Shown piece after piece: positions 9,563-21,204 of a stretch of DNA of 64,000 nt. The notes beneath the pieces were generated by a model. It made no database searches and was not told where the DNA came from. It worked only from the letters and a program-made list of their open reading frames with translations. Source of the stretch: Carya illinoinensis. Taxonomy: Eukaryota; Streptophyta; Magnoliopsida; Fagales; Juglandaceae. Where the stretch lies: the NCBI RefSeq assembly GCF_018687715.1, contig NC_056762.1, positions 27,344,364-27,408,363 of the forward strand, written 5' to 3'. Every line of letters starts with the position of its first letter. Position 1 is the first letter of the stretch. The position numbers and the translations under genes were made by a program.

Positions 9563-10060
9563 CTTTATACTCACATTGTTTGTCCCTATACCTCTCAAAA
9601 AAATGGTCATGCAGACCAAAAGCATCATCATATCCTAGATACTATAAGAGCTCTTTTACTTTCTACTTTTTTTCCTGAAACTTTTTGGGGTGAAGCTGCT
9701 CTTATAGCTGTGTACACAATCAATCTTTTACCCACACCTATACTTCACAACAAATCTCTTGATAAGCTTTTCTATGGTATGGTTCCTAACTACTCCTTAC
9801 TTTGAGTTTTTGGTTGTGCCTGTCATGTTACTCTTCCTTCTCATGAATGGGCCAAACTTGAACACTGCTCTCGGTTATGGCTTAACTCAAAAATGTTATC
9901 ACTGTTATGACCTTGTCACCAAATGTCTTCAAGTTTCTCATCATATGGAGTTTTGGGACGACAAACCATTTAGTAGTCTATCCACGTTCTCCCTTCCTCA
10001 TCCACCCACTCACTCATATTCACTGATCCCTTCATTATTCTCTTTCCTGACACTTCTGTA
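9563..10060 (+). pseudogene. copia integrase C-terminal fragment
   Basis: The frame reads CPYTSQKNGHADQKHHHILDT..FFPETFWGEAALIAVYTINLLPTPI..SLDKLFYG, the end of the copia integrase core with its final catalytic Glu region altered (NGRAERKHR-type motif now NGHADQKHH). It continues in other frames through VFGCACHVTLPSHEWAKLE to about 9990. The N-terminal integrase half is missing because of the gypsy-linked rearrangement. Confidence 0.75.
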
Positions 10061-10260
10061 GAGATTTTGAGCTCCTCAAACAGTTCTTCCACTACTGCTC
10101 CTAATCTAGTTGATGCGTTTGATGGGCCTCTTACAACACATCCATTCCTGAGCCTCCTCCACTCCCTGAACCTTGTCGTTCTAGTTGGGTAAGTGTTCCT
10201 CATACTTATCTTCTTGATTATCACTGTTTCTCTATTCTTGCCACCCTCCACGAATATCAC

Positions 10261-11750
10261 AATTATCGTGAAGCTCGTATTGACCCTCTTTGGTAGCAAG
10301 CTATATTTGATGAATTGGATACTCTTGTCAAAACCCATATTTGGGATTTGTTGAACTACCCTCCTAGTAAGTAAAACTGTTGTGAGATGTAAGTGGATTT
10401 ATAAAATCAAGACTCAGATAGATGAATCAGTTGAACACTACAAGGCTCGACTTGTAGCAAAGGGGTTTATATAGGAGTATGGCATTGACTATGAGAAGAC
10501 TTTGCTCCTATTGCTAGACTTACATCTATTAGATCCTTATTTGTAGTTGCTGCTATCTGGCATTGAGAACTCTTTCAAATAGATGTTAAAAATGCCTTCC
10601 TTAATTGTGATCTTACTGAAGAAGTTTATTTGTAGCCTCCACTTGGCTATGAGCATCTACCACATAAAGTTTGTCATCTTCGTCGAGCACTTTATAGGCT
10701 CAAACAAGCTCCTTGGGCTTGGTTTGATAAATTTCAGTCAGTAGTATCTTAATAAGGCTTTCTTTCTAACCCATATGATTTTTCACTCTTTCTTCATACT
10801 ACTGGGGTAGGTAATACCTTTCTTCTTCTATATGTTGATGATATGATTATTATTGGTGATGATATTGCTGGTATTAGAGATCTTCAAACTTTTCTTAGTC
10901 AGCATTTTGAGATGAAGGATCTGAGACACCTTAACTACTTTCTTGGCCTTGAAGTTATTTCAAGTCAATATGATTATTATCTCACTCAAGCCATGTACAC
11001 ATCTGATTTACTTTCTAAAGCTGGGTTAACAGATAGCAAGATAGCCACTTGTCCACTTGAGTATAAACTAAACTTCTGGCCATTGACGGTTCCCCACTTT
11101 CAGATGCAAGACTTTATCGATAGTTAGTGGGCAGTCTCATTTATCTTACTATCACTAGGCCTGACATTATATAGATTGTTCATCTGATCAGTCAACTTAT
11201 GAGTGCGCCTCAATCTACCCATTTTAAGGTTGTTCTTCAAATTTTACACTATATCAAGGGCACTCTATTTCATGGCCTGGACTTCTCATTACACTCATCT
11301 CTTGAGTTATAGGCCTATTCTAATGCAGATTGGGCTGGTGATCCTACTGATTGTTGCTCTACCATTGGTTATTGTTTCTTACTTGGCACTTTGATTTTAT
11401 GACGTGGTAAGAAATAGTTCGTTGTTGCCCGTTTTAGCACTGAGGTTGAGTATCATGCTCTTGCTGATATGACATCTGAACTTTTGTGGTTATGCTGGCT
11501 TATGATAGATATGGGTGTTCCTCAATGAATAAGTTCTCCTATTCACTGTGATAATCATAGTGCCATCTAGATTATGCACAACGATGTGTTCCATGTGTGT
11601 ACTAAACATATTGAGATTGATTGTCACTTCATCCGCTATCATCTTCAACAAGGTGTCCTCTAGTTACACTCAATCCCCTCTAAAGATAATTTGACATTTT
11701 TATGAAATCATGTCAACTTGGTCGGCTTGGTGATCTTATTTCCAAACTCT
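10261..11750 (+). pseudogene. copia reverse transcriptase-RNase H pseudogene
   Basis: RVT_2-type sequence starts with ELDTLVKTHIWDLLN, then KWIYKIKT..HYKARLVAKGF..EYGIDYEKTFAPIARLTS. QIDVKNAFLNCDL and RALYRLKQAPWAWFDKF follow. The catalytic box FLLLYVDDMIIIGDD at about 10825-10866 is intact. RNase H follows at about 11280-11520 (SNADWAGDPTD, then STEVEYHALADMTSELLWL). Numerous in-frame TAG/TAA codons and frame shifts (for example near 10470, 10635, 10750 and 11127) inactivate it. The region ends just before the polypurine tract. Confidence 0.8.
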
Positions 11751-11784
11751 AGTTGACTTCACCACCAAGAGTAGGAGGGGAGGA

Positions 11785-12009
11785 TGTTAGTGTATATATA
11801 TGTATCTTAGATTATATATAATATTCTTAGAATATTGTGCTAATATTCTTAATTTCCTATAACTATGCTAAGTTAGAATCTTTCATTCTTCATTGTATTT
11901 CCTTATTTACTTTGGCCATATTAATCTATATATCGGCCTACTTTGTATAGTTTTACAAACACAAAAATATATAATCATATGATTCTCCAAAACCCTCCCT
12001 ATTTCAACA
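11785..12009 (+). repeat. copia 3' LTR (225 bp) with polypurine tract
   Basis: A purine tract, AGGAGGGGAGGA, at 11773-11784 directly precedes TGTTAGTGTATATATATG; the unit ends CCTATTTCAACA at 12009, so it has TG...CA ends. AT-rich promoter-like sequence is near its start. No matching 5' LTR lies in the window, so its age by LTR divergence cannot be estimated here. Confidence 0.75.
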
Positions 12010-12059
12010 GCATTTTCCTTCCTCCATACCCACTCACCCATATTCAGGGATGCCTATGG

Positions 12060-12590
12060 GTACATGATATCCTCAAGACCCAATTTCAGAACTAATTTTA
12101 TTTAGACTCTTTGTGGATCCTTCGCCACCCACCAAGTCATCACAACCAAACCTATCGTCGTTCAACATATCCTCAAGACCTAATTCCATAGCTACGACAA
12201 GGGAGGCAATTTCCACCACATTCTCAAAGACTTGCTCGGCTTTGACATCTTCAAAATAGACGGTAAGTCCTAGAAGTTTCAGAGACAAGTCTCTAGCCGT
12301 GAGTTCAACACCAAGTCTCTATGCAAGTTTGTCGAGATTGAACTTTTTGATCGCCTCATCCCCAACCTATCGACGATTGTTGCCATAACCAGGATTGCCA
12401 TAAACTTCTAGGACATTCTTTAGAGGTTCTCCTTTGACAATATATGCAAAATCGCTTTTGGGTTTGACCTTGCCTACTTGTTGCCCTCTCTTCTACAAGC
12501 CAAGTTCACGCAAGATATTGATGAAAGTGTCAAGATCAGAAAGTTCCTTTAGTTAATCTACATCTTCTGGAAAACCAAGAAGCTATTAAA
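12060..12590 (-). pseudogene. Unidentified decayed coding fragment
   Basis: On the minus strand one frame stays readable for about 170 codons, interrupted only by four TAG codons. Recognisable pieces, in order: LLGFPEDVD, ELSDLDTFINILRELGL, VKPKSDFAYIVKGEPLKN, VLEVYGNPGYGNNRR, VGDEAIKKFNLDKLA, RLGVELTARDLSLKLLGL, then an acidic helical tail. Amino-acid composition and the long frame suggest a former soluble protein gene or gene fragment rather than noise. I do not recognise the family. It lies directly after the copia 3' LTR and could be host sequence or part of another element. Confidence 0.45.
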
Positions 12591-13203
12591 TATTGGATTC
12601 AAGAAACATATAAGAATTTAAATATTAGAAGTTCGAGAATTCGTCACAAATGTGTGAAATAATTTTTTTACTAAATTTGGTCCACACAAGTACTCTGATT
12701 TTTGGGTTTTAAAAACCCATATTCTTCTAGGTAACAACCCTGGTTAATCTAGGTAGGTACTCGGCCTGCATTACATGCTTGGGTCCGGTTTCGAGTCTAG
12801 TTGGGTATCTAGACCTGCACCCGAGTGGGCAGTCTTAACATAACTCATAAAAGCAAGCATTTCATTAAAAAAAGAGAAACAATATACATGAGGATCGGGT
12901 GAATCTCCTTGATATACACCACATTAAAACTATCAATCTCATGTCTACCCCTAAACCAAACCCTTTTGTTGTGAAAAAAGGCGTTTAAAACTCGGAACAA
13001 AGGTGTTTAAAGAGTGCCCTTTGACTCAATTTTCATTCTTTTGCATTATTTTCTTACCTCCATCTACCTGAACCATCTTTCTTCTTATTTTCTTATTTTC
13101 TCATTCTGTCTTCCTCTACTTTATTCCTGCCATTGTGAATAGACCATACACCACCACACTTTCATTGCCCAATACATTCTGCACATAAATCTCTCTCTCC
13201 TTT

Positions 13204-13205
<2 letters not shown>
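12591..13205. other. Intergenic, nothing recognised
   Basis: No convincing frame, terminal repeat or RNA gene was found between the coding relic and the CT microsatellite. Confidence 0.4.

Positions 13206-13287
<82 letters not shown>
13206..13287. repeat. (CT)n microsatellite
   Basis: About 80 bp of almost uninterrupted CT dinucleotides. The Arg-Glu repeat frames on the minus strand are translation of the GA complement and not genes. Confidence 0.98.
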
Positions 13288-13288
<1 letters not shown>

Positions 13289-14657
13289 TTTCCTTTTTGC
13301 CAACATCATTTTTCCATTGTGACCCAGTAGTAGTTTTGCCATGCCAAGTATTAAGCATGCATTTCACTACTGCACAATGCCCCATTTTGGTAAGATGCAT
13401 TATTTTTCACTCTCCTCCATCTCTATCACATTGTTCCATTTCTCCTTCTACCCTATAACTCCTCACTTAATTATCCATTAAGATTAATCTTTAATCATCC
13501 TTAAAATAAGCTTATAATTTTGGGCTTTATATATATATTTAGCATGAGAATTATTATTATAATTTTATTTTTTCGGGAGATAGTTAGACTTGTTTAACCC
13601 ATTAGAATATGGCACTTAGTGTCATTACTGGTTAAGCTTGAGGGCTAGATTGAGCAGTTTGGTAAACAACCCCATTAGTGCTTCACTTAAGGCCCTTAGA
13701 ACCTTTAGAATGTTATGGGCTAAAACTTAGAAGCCTTAAACCAAGCCTTATAAAAGTTTAAGCATTGGAGGGTTTGCCTTAGAAAGGTTTGGCCCAAGTG
13801 TGAGAAAGGCATAATGCCTTTTGGGCCCAACTTGGTGTTTGGTTTGACTCGTGGCCCATTTATGATAAGGCAAGCCTTTCAAGCCCCTTCCTTGTGGATC
13901 TTGAGGCCTCTCATGATCTCTTAAAATCTAGAACCAAGGCCTCATCAACTCATACCCAAAATACCATGAACCATGCAACTCTCACTCATGACCTTTTAAG
14001 CCCAACAAAGCCTAAAGCCTTGTCTTGCATTTTTCACACTTCTATTTGAAAGCGACATGCACCATACCATTGGTTTTCTCAAGCCCATATTGTACCCCAT
14101 GTCTCTAAGGAATTATTTGGACTCAAAATTAAGTTTTGACCTTAGGTTAAGAGCATTGATCAAACTTAACTTTGATTAGTGATCTTTAAACCATGTTTTG
14201 AGCTTAATTTTCTTTCTTAATCTTTTTAGCATTTTTGATCTAAAATTTATTATTTTTATTACCCTTTTTCATCATTCTTAGACTAAATTAAAAGATTAAT
14301 CTTGATCCTACCCATGTGATTAGAGGTAAAGACATATCATTGCCAAAAATCCACCAATTGGCTTAGACATACACTTTTATGTGCATTGCACAAAAACAAT
14401 GTCATAGCTGTAACAGCCCGCTAGAAACTCGGTAGTGAAATTTATATTGGTTTTAGGAATTTCGTGAAGACCCCATAAGTTTTCATGAATCTATTAATCG
14501 TATAGGTTTTAGTCTAACTACATAGTTAGTGTTATTACTCACTATGGTATCAAAAGTGTGTTTTTGATTATTGGAAATAGTTAGAAAAGTTTTAATTGAA
14601 CACATGGAAAGATCTTAGCCACCTCACTCTTCTAAGTCTACTCTCCACTTTTAGAAA

Positions 14658-14814
14658 ATATCTTGAGCTGATTTTTGTGGATATTGTTGAGTAAAAATAT
14701 CTTGAGCTGATTTTTGTGGATATTATTAGGTAAAAATATCTTGAACTGATTTTTGTGGATATTATTAGATAAAAATATCTTGAGCTGATTTTTTGTGGAT
14801 ATTATTGGGTAAGA
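14658..14814. repeat. Four tandem copies of a 39-bp unit
   Basis: Units start at 14658, 14697, 14736 and 14775 with period 39 bp; each contains ATATCTTGAGCTGATTTTTG and TGGATATT, differing by one to three bases. The Asn/His/Lys-rich minus-strand frame over it is a product of the repeat. The array was not seen in the related LTR copies. Confidence 0.9.
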
Positions 14815-16446
14815 AAGACCAACACTCAACCCTCACTTCAGCCTCATCCTTTTCCATATCTTGTGCATAAATATCTCCAACCCACTCCCCATGAAATCAT
14901 CTTTCTTTACACTTTTTATTGAAAGAATACCAAACACTCTCTCGGACAGCTTTTAGGTGTTCTTTTGCACACCCATTGCGAAGCTTTTGTAAGTGTTTTA
15001 TCATAAAGTCTCCTTCATACAAGTTGTTTCTCTTTGAGTATAGTTTATGTGGATAGCTTATTTGTTCCATTTGAGGATCATTTGGTCAGTAAAATATTGT
15101 TTAAACTCTAGAAAAGTCATTCTGGGAGATAAACTGGAGAATATGTTATATTTTGGAGTTTTTGACCAAGCTATTGGATAGATCTTGGTCCAAAATTTTT
15201 ATGAAATATTGTTAACATGTGTATATGATTATTGGTTGAGGATTTGTTGCATGATTAAAGGTTTTGATGAAATATTTTCTTAGATCTAGAAACTTAGAAA
15301 CTGGAAGAGGAAAAATAGTTTCTGTTTTGAGAAAGTTTAAATCTTTAGTGGTTTAAACCTATTCCAATGATTTTGATAATTTTATTGAAGGATCCTAAAC
15401 CTCTTATATAAATTTTATAATATTATTTTGAAGATATTTAATATTAGTTTCAAAGATATGAAATTTTATGCAAAGAGATATTCAAATAGACCAAAGTGTG
15501 GATGTTCTTGGTTAAATTTATATTTTGGTTAATTTTTACCCATGTGATCTTGAATTATAAGCTTATATATATTTTAGGACATCTTTTTAAATCATGTGAT
15601 GGTTTGATTTGAAGATCGCATCTTTATAAGTTATAGATCAAAAGGTTGATCAAAATAAGTTAGAAACAAAAATCAATAGAAATAGCATATGAGAATTTTG
15701 GCCCTATGGAGTTTTAATAGTTGTGATTAGTTTTAAATTTTTCTAAATTGATATTTAAGTTTAGGATAAAATTTACATGAGGCATGTAAATTTTGGTGAC
15801 TTTTGGAGTTAGCATGCAAAACCCTTAAGTTAGGGGTAAAATGGTCATTTTCTCACATGTAGAGGGTAAAATGGAAATTTTTCCATATTTCAAATTATTA
15901 GTGATTTAGTTCTAATTTTTAGAATCATTAATTACACTTCCTCGTGATCGCGCTTGAGTTTTCATAAGAAATAAGGAGATCAATGTAAGTTAGTTTTTAA
16001 CTTACTAGCAGTTTGCTCTGTATGTATGCTAAGTAAATGAACTACAGTGTATGTATGTGTGCTATCATATTTGCCATGTCATGCCAAGTTATCACATATT
16101 TGTCTGTTACACAGAATTTATTCTATCACGAGTTTCATCTCTTATACAAGATATTCTGTCACTTATTACTATTTATTGCAAGTACATCATGTTAAATATG
16201 CCATCTATTACATGTATGTCATGTCATGTTCATTGTTGCAAGTATGTCATGTTAAGTATGTTTCCGTTACATGTGATATCATGTTATGAAATATCGTGTG
16301 TTACATGTTTAAGTCATGTTACGATATAACCCTATCTCAAGTTAGTCATGTCTTTCAAGTTATGTTCAAGTCACGTTATTTTACGTCAGGGTTTCTATCC
16401 TTTCGTATTCTTGTCACGTTTCATTTTGAGTTACATTCAGTTTTGT

Positions 16447-16565
16447 GGGATCCACAACAACTGTGGCACATGAAGTATGGGGTCACAGTAATTGTGACGC
16501 ATACACTACGTGAGATACAGTAATTGTGACACATAGAATATATGAGGCCACAACAACTGTGGAGT
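16447..16565. repeat. Cluster of short imperfect palindromes
   Basis: Stem-like elements follow one another: CCACAACAACTGTGG (16452 and about 16548), GTCACAGTAATTGTGAC (about 16482) and CAGTAATTGTGAC (about 16518). The pattern alternates CCACA/TGTGG and GTCACA/TGTGAC arms with AT-rich loops, inside the solo LTR. Confidence 0.6.
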
Positions 16566-17639
16566 ATGTATTTAAACAGTTAAAGAATAAGTTTCAGATC
16601 ACGTTCATGTTAAGTAAAGTTTCAGAATAAGTTCATGTTAAGTCAAGTTTCAAATCAAGTTCATGTTAAGTCAAGTTCAGTTCATGTTTCAATTTAAGTT
16701 ATGTCAGTTATGCTATGTTGTACATCAAGTTATGCTTTAATTACTTATGAATTTGATTATGCATTTATACTTTTACTGTCATCCATGCATCATTAGCTTG
16801 TGTGGAGATTTTTTATTAACTTACTGAGATTTGTAATTAAATCTCACTATGATAGTCCCAACTACCATTCCCTCCGAATGGTAGATCGTGTTACAGGACC
16901 TGAAGGAGAATCAGGAGCTGACCAACTAGACACAGTTGACTGAGCGACGGTACAATGGAGTTGCATCTCTAGTACTTTTTGGATCATAACAATTTTGGAC
17001 TAGTGTTGTGATCTTAGTTGTTCAATGGGTCTTTATGTATGAAATATATTTTAAGCATTTGGAATATTTTCAATTTGGTGCATAGTATTTCTAAAGAAAA
17101 AAATTTATCCATTGCGAATATTGCATAATGTTAGATGCATGTTAAGAACATTGCATCTTATATGTCATGAAAGGGGGCAGGTAACCTTGTGTTGCATGTC
17201 TCGACGCTTCAAATGTCCATTTGATCCCAAACAGAATTTGGGGCCGTCACAATAGCCCATGCCAATTCCATCTCTCACCAATCACACCTCATATCATCCC
17301 TTGAGAACCAAGCCAAAAATTCCAAATTGAATGCACCTAATTAAACACTAGTTGGATGGAAACAGAATGGCTTGTATTTTGATCTCACTTCTACACATGG
17401 CTGAGCTACCACCACATGCAACCTTCCTTTCCACCAATCCCTAGTGAACCCTTAAAGCACTCATGAGCTATTTTGTCATCTTATGCCCCAAAGAAAAACC
17501 AAAACCGATGGCAACAAACCAACATTACTCGGCAACACCCTTCCCTTCACCTCTTCCCTTTGAGCTACTCATCATCACTTGGCAGCCAATCTTCACCAAA
17601 AATCACAAAACAACACATGGAGTTTTTGGTTTTACAAGT

Positions 17640-19297
17640 CTAAAAACAGAAACTTTTTTCTTAACTAACTTTGATCAATATCTTAATCCATAGTTTAAAA
17701 AGATGAGATCTTCAAAATAAAATATCACATGGTTTAAAAATATGTCCTAAAGAAGATCTAACCATCAAACTGAAAATCACATGGCTAAAATCAATAAAAC
17801 ATAGATCTAACCTAAAAATTAAAAGCTTAGGCCTAACTGCATTCTTCTTGCATAGACAAATCACCTCTTTGAAAATAATATTAAATATCTTCAAAATAAC
17901 ATTCTAACATACATATGGGATCGTCACATAAAATTATCAAAGACTTTGGAGTAAGATTAAACCACGAAATATTCAAATTTTCTTAGAACAAAAATTGTTT
18001 TTCCACTTCCAGTTTTTAAATTTCTAGATCTAAGGAAATATATCATAAAAAACTTTAGTCATACAACAAAACCTTAGTGAAAATTCATAAACACATGCTA
18101 ACAATACCCCATAAAATTTCTAGACTAAGACATGTCCATTAACTTGGTCAAAAACTCCAAAACATAACATACTCTCTAGTTTAACTTTTAGAATGACATT
18201 TTCATGGTTAAAAATACTTTTGACCATCAAATGAGATGGAATGAGATAAATAAGATACCCATGGAAATTATGCTCACAGACAAACAATTTTTATGTAGGA
18301 GTCATCTTGAGAAAATACTTACAAAGGGCTGAAACTCTCCACACAAAAAGACTCAGAAATCTGTCCGAGAGAGCAAAATTTGGGATGCTATCAAGACCAA
18401 ATCTAATTTTTCTCAGCTCAACCAAATTTTCAAAGTTTAAAAAGTTGGATAATAATTTCATAAAAATGATTTGATGAATTAATAGCATGTATAAGTGATT
18501 AAACACAATGCTAAAAATCGGATAAAGTCATTGAACCAAATTTTAGGGTTTGGGGAAACTATTTAAGATTTTGGTTTCAACCAAGTTTTTGAGATTTCAA
18601 TTGGATTCCAGCCATTTAGGATTTCACTAGGTTTGAAACCTTCTTTGGTTTGGCACAATTTGGTTAATTAGATGAAAAATAGGGTTTCACTTAAGTGACA
18701 TGATCTCACACATTGATTCCTTCATAATCCATCTCATGATTCCTCACGGTGCAAAGTACTCAATACTATTCACCAAGTTTGGCTAAGGTCTTGTTGAGTG
18801 TGTAATAAAACTTCTTTAACTTAATTTAGACATTCCACACTGTAATTTTGAAAACACTGTGCTAGGTGCTACGATTGAGGTTGCTATTCACTTTGGGAAG
18901 TGAAATATAAACTTTGTACTGTAAAATCCTAAATACTCATACAAACCTACTATGCAATTCTTTTATCAAAATTCTATCCTGAAGTGTCTTAAAGAAACAA
19001 AAATGCATTCTCGAACGAGCGTATCTTTTAAAAATTGAAAATGAGATTATTGTGCTATAAAATCTTAAATAATCAACTGAGCTTAATGATGAAGACCATG
19101 ACATATTATGACACTTCTAACTACAACAAAGAAATAAAATCGCACTTTTTGGCACTATAGTACGTGAGTGATAACACTGACTATGCCGACAAACTAAAAT
19201 ATATTCGATTTGTTAATTCATGAAAACTTATGAAGATTTTACAAAGTTCCTAAACCCTATAGAAATTCTACCATTGAATTTCTATCGAGATGTTACA
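17640..19297 (-). mobile_element. Inverted fragment of long-LTR family A1
   Basis: On the minus strand it starts TGTAACATCTCGATAG (at 19297) and follows the solo LTR at 14409 through shared landmarks: CATAAGTTTTCATGAAT, CTCTCGGACAG, GTATGTTATGTTTTGGAG and GATCTAGAAA. It stops at about 17640, before the second half of the LTR. A segment at about 18540-18760 (TTTAGGGTTTGGGGAAAC) is shared with 56155-56340. No gene is present. Confidence 0.7.
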
Positions 19298-20568
19298 ATT
19301 ATTATTGGTAGAAATTGACTAGGTGTTTCAAAATTATGAATAGTGTGGCTGTAGTTTTAACAAACTTTTTCTTACATGGTTTTTGGTTGATGAGTAAGAC
19401 TCTTTTTAGTATAATTATTAGAGAAATGATTGGGATCTCGATAATGGGTCCCGAACATTTCTTCCAACTATTTTATTTTTGTTTTTATTTTTTTATTTAA
19501 TGATTAAGTAAGTATTTTTTTAGTAATATTGTGATTTTTTTTAAAATATTTAAGCGTATTAATACGAAAATACTCTAATTATTTTCAGGTCCAAAGTCGG
19601 TGGCTATAGAGCCACTCTAATTATTAATACGAAAGTGATAGTTGTTGGTCTTGGTTGTGACACCGTAACTGCACGGTTGCACAGCTTAAGATAGTTCATT
19701 GCCAAGTTCAACAAATGATAGACTTTTCATAAATTTAATTGAGATTAATATATTTTTTTTTATAAAATTGTGTTTTCGCTATAAAAATCACCTCGTTTTT
19801 TGTTTTTGCGCTTTTCTTTGTGGGATATTTGGACTGGATTTTTATTCGCGAATTGTGTAAACATTTGTAATTTTATTCGCTATTTTCTACTACTTAAATT
19901 GTATACATGATCCTCAAATTGATAAATGTGCTCCAATGATATTTTATGCTTATTGCAATGTTACAATTTTTGTTCCCCATTAAAATACCCTTAGGTATAA
20001 GGTTCTGTTTAAACTCTGATAATTGGTCTTGCCTCGTGCATCATTTGTTGCTTTTGTTTTGGATATTGGTATGATATAATTTTTATTAGTACCAACATCT
20101 TTGTTCTAATTTTTAGTGTACCCACTTTGGTGACAAGGTGGTTTTTATGTGGATTTATCTTGAGTGCACACTTAGCTTGTAAAGCTTAATAGTGAGAATG
20201 TCACTTTTTGTGTTGCTCGATTAACTATCAAGATCCACCTACTATTAGGAGTGTGCATCCGGATCCAGGTATCAGGAAATATTCGGATCTATGACTAGAC
20301 TTTAAAAATTAGGCGAGTATTTGCCCGGATAAATCCGAATATCTATATATCCAGATTACAACCGGATTTTCCTATTTTATATATTTTTTTGGGCTTCTTC
20401 TTATCTGTTTAGAACTTTTATGCTTATTATTCTACCCGATTATCACTTTTTTTAATGGTTTTAGGGCTCTTTTTTGGATTTTTTTCATACTTTTTAGAAT
20501 GCACTTTTTATGAGCCTGCATGCTTATTACATTGTTCACAACAAAACATCAATTTTTCTTGAAAATAT

Positions 20569-20726
20569 GCATGCGATCACATAAGCCTCGTGTGTGGCCT
20601 CCAGCAGTTAAGCCAGAATCCATGGGAGGCTTCGTAGATGCAGTTGATGATCCAAAGCACCGGAGTAATCAAATGGGCCCATACCAAGTGCATTCCGGGA
20701 TGCAGTGGGCCTCTTATTCTGCTTGA
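20569..20726 (+). other. Exon-like open stretch, unidentified
   Basis: From ATG 20569 the plus strand encodes about 51 residues (KPRVWPPAVKPESMGGFVDA, then DDPKHRSNQMGPY) to a TGA at 20724. Composition looks protein-like and GC content is higher than the surroundings. The minus strand is also open over the same interval, which weakens the case. No splice-linked neighbours were found, so it may be an isolated or captured exon, or chance. Confidence 0.2.
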
Positions 20727-21084
20727 AGCTCAAGGCACTATCATACTTTATAACTTGGTCCCAATGGTCACATGCTTTCTTCACCTGCATATCTAAATAA
20801 ACCTGGAATTGCAAAAGTAGGACCTCTGATTAGTTTTACCAAAGAGAACTAAAACAGACTGCAGATTGTAAAAGTAGTGTACGTGTACCGGCAAGTTTAT
20901 AAACACATCAAGTGACACTAGCATTTATTTACGTAAGACTAAATCACCTATACATAAAAACAATAACATTTTCTACATTACTTTATTTACAGGATATATC
21001 ATTATTAAAATCACAGCATCTCACGGCTATCATGGTAACTTAGCTTCTCAACACTAGATGTGTTTTGCACACTAAATGTTTACT

Positions 21085-21173
21085 ACTTACTGAGTTGTTG
21101 AATTTGCTGAAGGCTTGTGACCTAATTGACATAACCCTCTGCCTCCAAAATGGAGGTCTGGAATTTGAAATCC

Positions 21174-21204
<31 letters not shown>
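21085..21204 (+). mobile_element. Possible tRNA-derived SINE remnant
   Basis: A B-box-like GGTCTGGAATTTGAAATCC (about 21151-21169) is followed by CTCTT and a run of 24 or more A. This matches the tail of a tRNA-derived SINE, but the A box and target duplication are not clear. Confidence 0.35.

Larger units (their letters stand above)
1876..12009 (+). mobile_element. Ty1/copia retrotransposon remnant, interrupted
   Basis: Copia domains appear in canonical order on the plus strand: gag (2016-2977), protease/pre-integrase (2978-3485, repeated at 8201-8714), integrase C-terminal part (9563-10060), reverse transcriptase and RNase H (10261-11750), polypurine tract and 3' LTR (11785-12009). An inverted gypsy element separates the two halves, and the CACTA element abuts the gag leader, so the 5' LTR would lie left of the window. 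The integrase catalytic core is missing. Stops and frame shifts occur throughout. Confidence 0.85.
14409..17251 (+). mobile_element. Solo LTR, long-LTR family A1 (2843 bp)
   Basis: It begins TGTAACAGCCCGCTAG and ends GGGGCCGTCACA, and is flanked by perfect 5-bp duplications ATAGC (14404-14408 and 17252-17256). No gag-pol sequence is present and no second LTR adjoins, so it is a solo LTR or a coding-free unit. Inside are four 39-bp tandem repeats (14658-14814), a palindrome-rich stretch (16447-16565) and a run of degenerate TCATGTTAAGT repeats (16190-16700). Relatives in the window: 17640-19297 (inverted), the outer tower 39400-56938, and 3' halves of 46573-55142 and 57969 onward. Confidence 0.85.
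13550..17640 (+). mobile_element. Long-LTR relic (5' half type A2), split by a solo LTR
   Basis: 13550-14403 and 17257-17640 resemble the first half of the long LTR that starts at 57969. Shared landmarks include ACCATGTTTT(G/A)AGCTTAATTTT at about 14190 versus 59195, and ATG(T)GCATTGCAC at about 14380 versus 59385, after which both copies run into TAGCCCA(T/C)GCCA. The two parts become continuous when the solo LTR 14409-17251 and one ATAGC duplication are removed. No genes; the ends are not defined. Confidence 0.55.

Noticed and set aside
13116..13400. Arg-Glu repeat proteins on the minus strand
   Set aside because: They are translations of the (CT)n microsatellite; no start context or flanking homology supports a gene.
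14638..14829. CRISPR-like array or small repeat protein
   Set aside because: The four 39-bp units are contiguous without spacers and lie in a plant LTR; the frame is a repeat by-product.
16047..16523. Plus-strand Cys/Tyr/His-rich small proteins
   Set aside because: Several overlapping frames arise from TCATGTTA-type repeats in the solo LTR; no homology cues.
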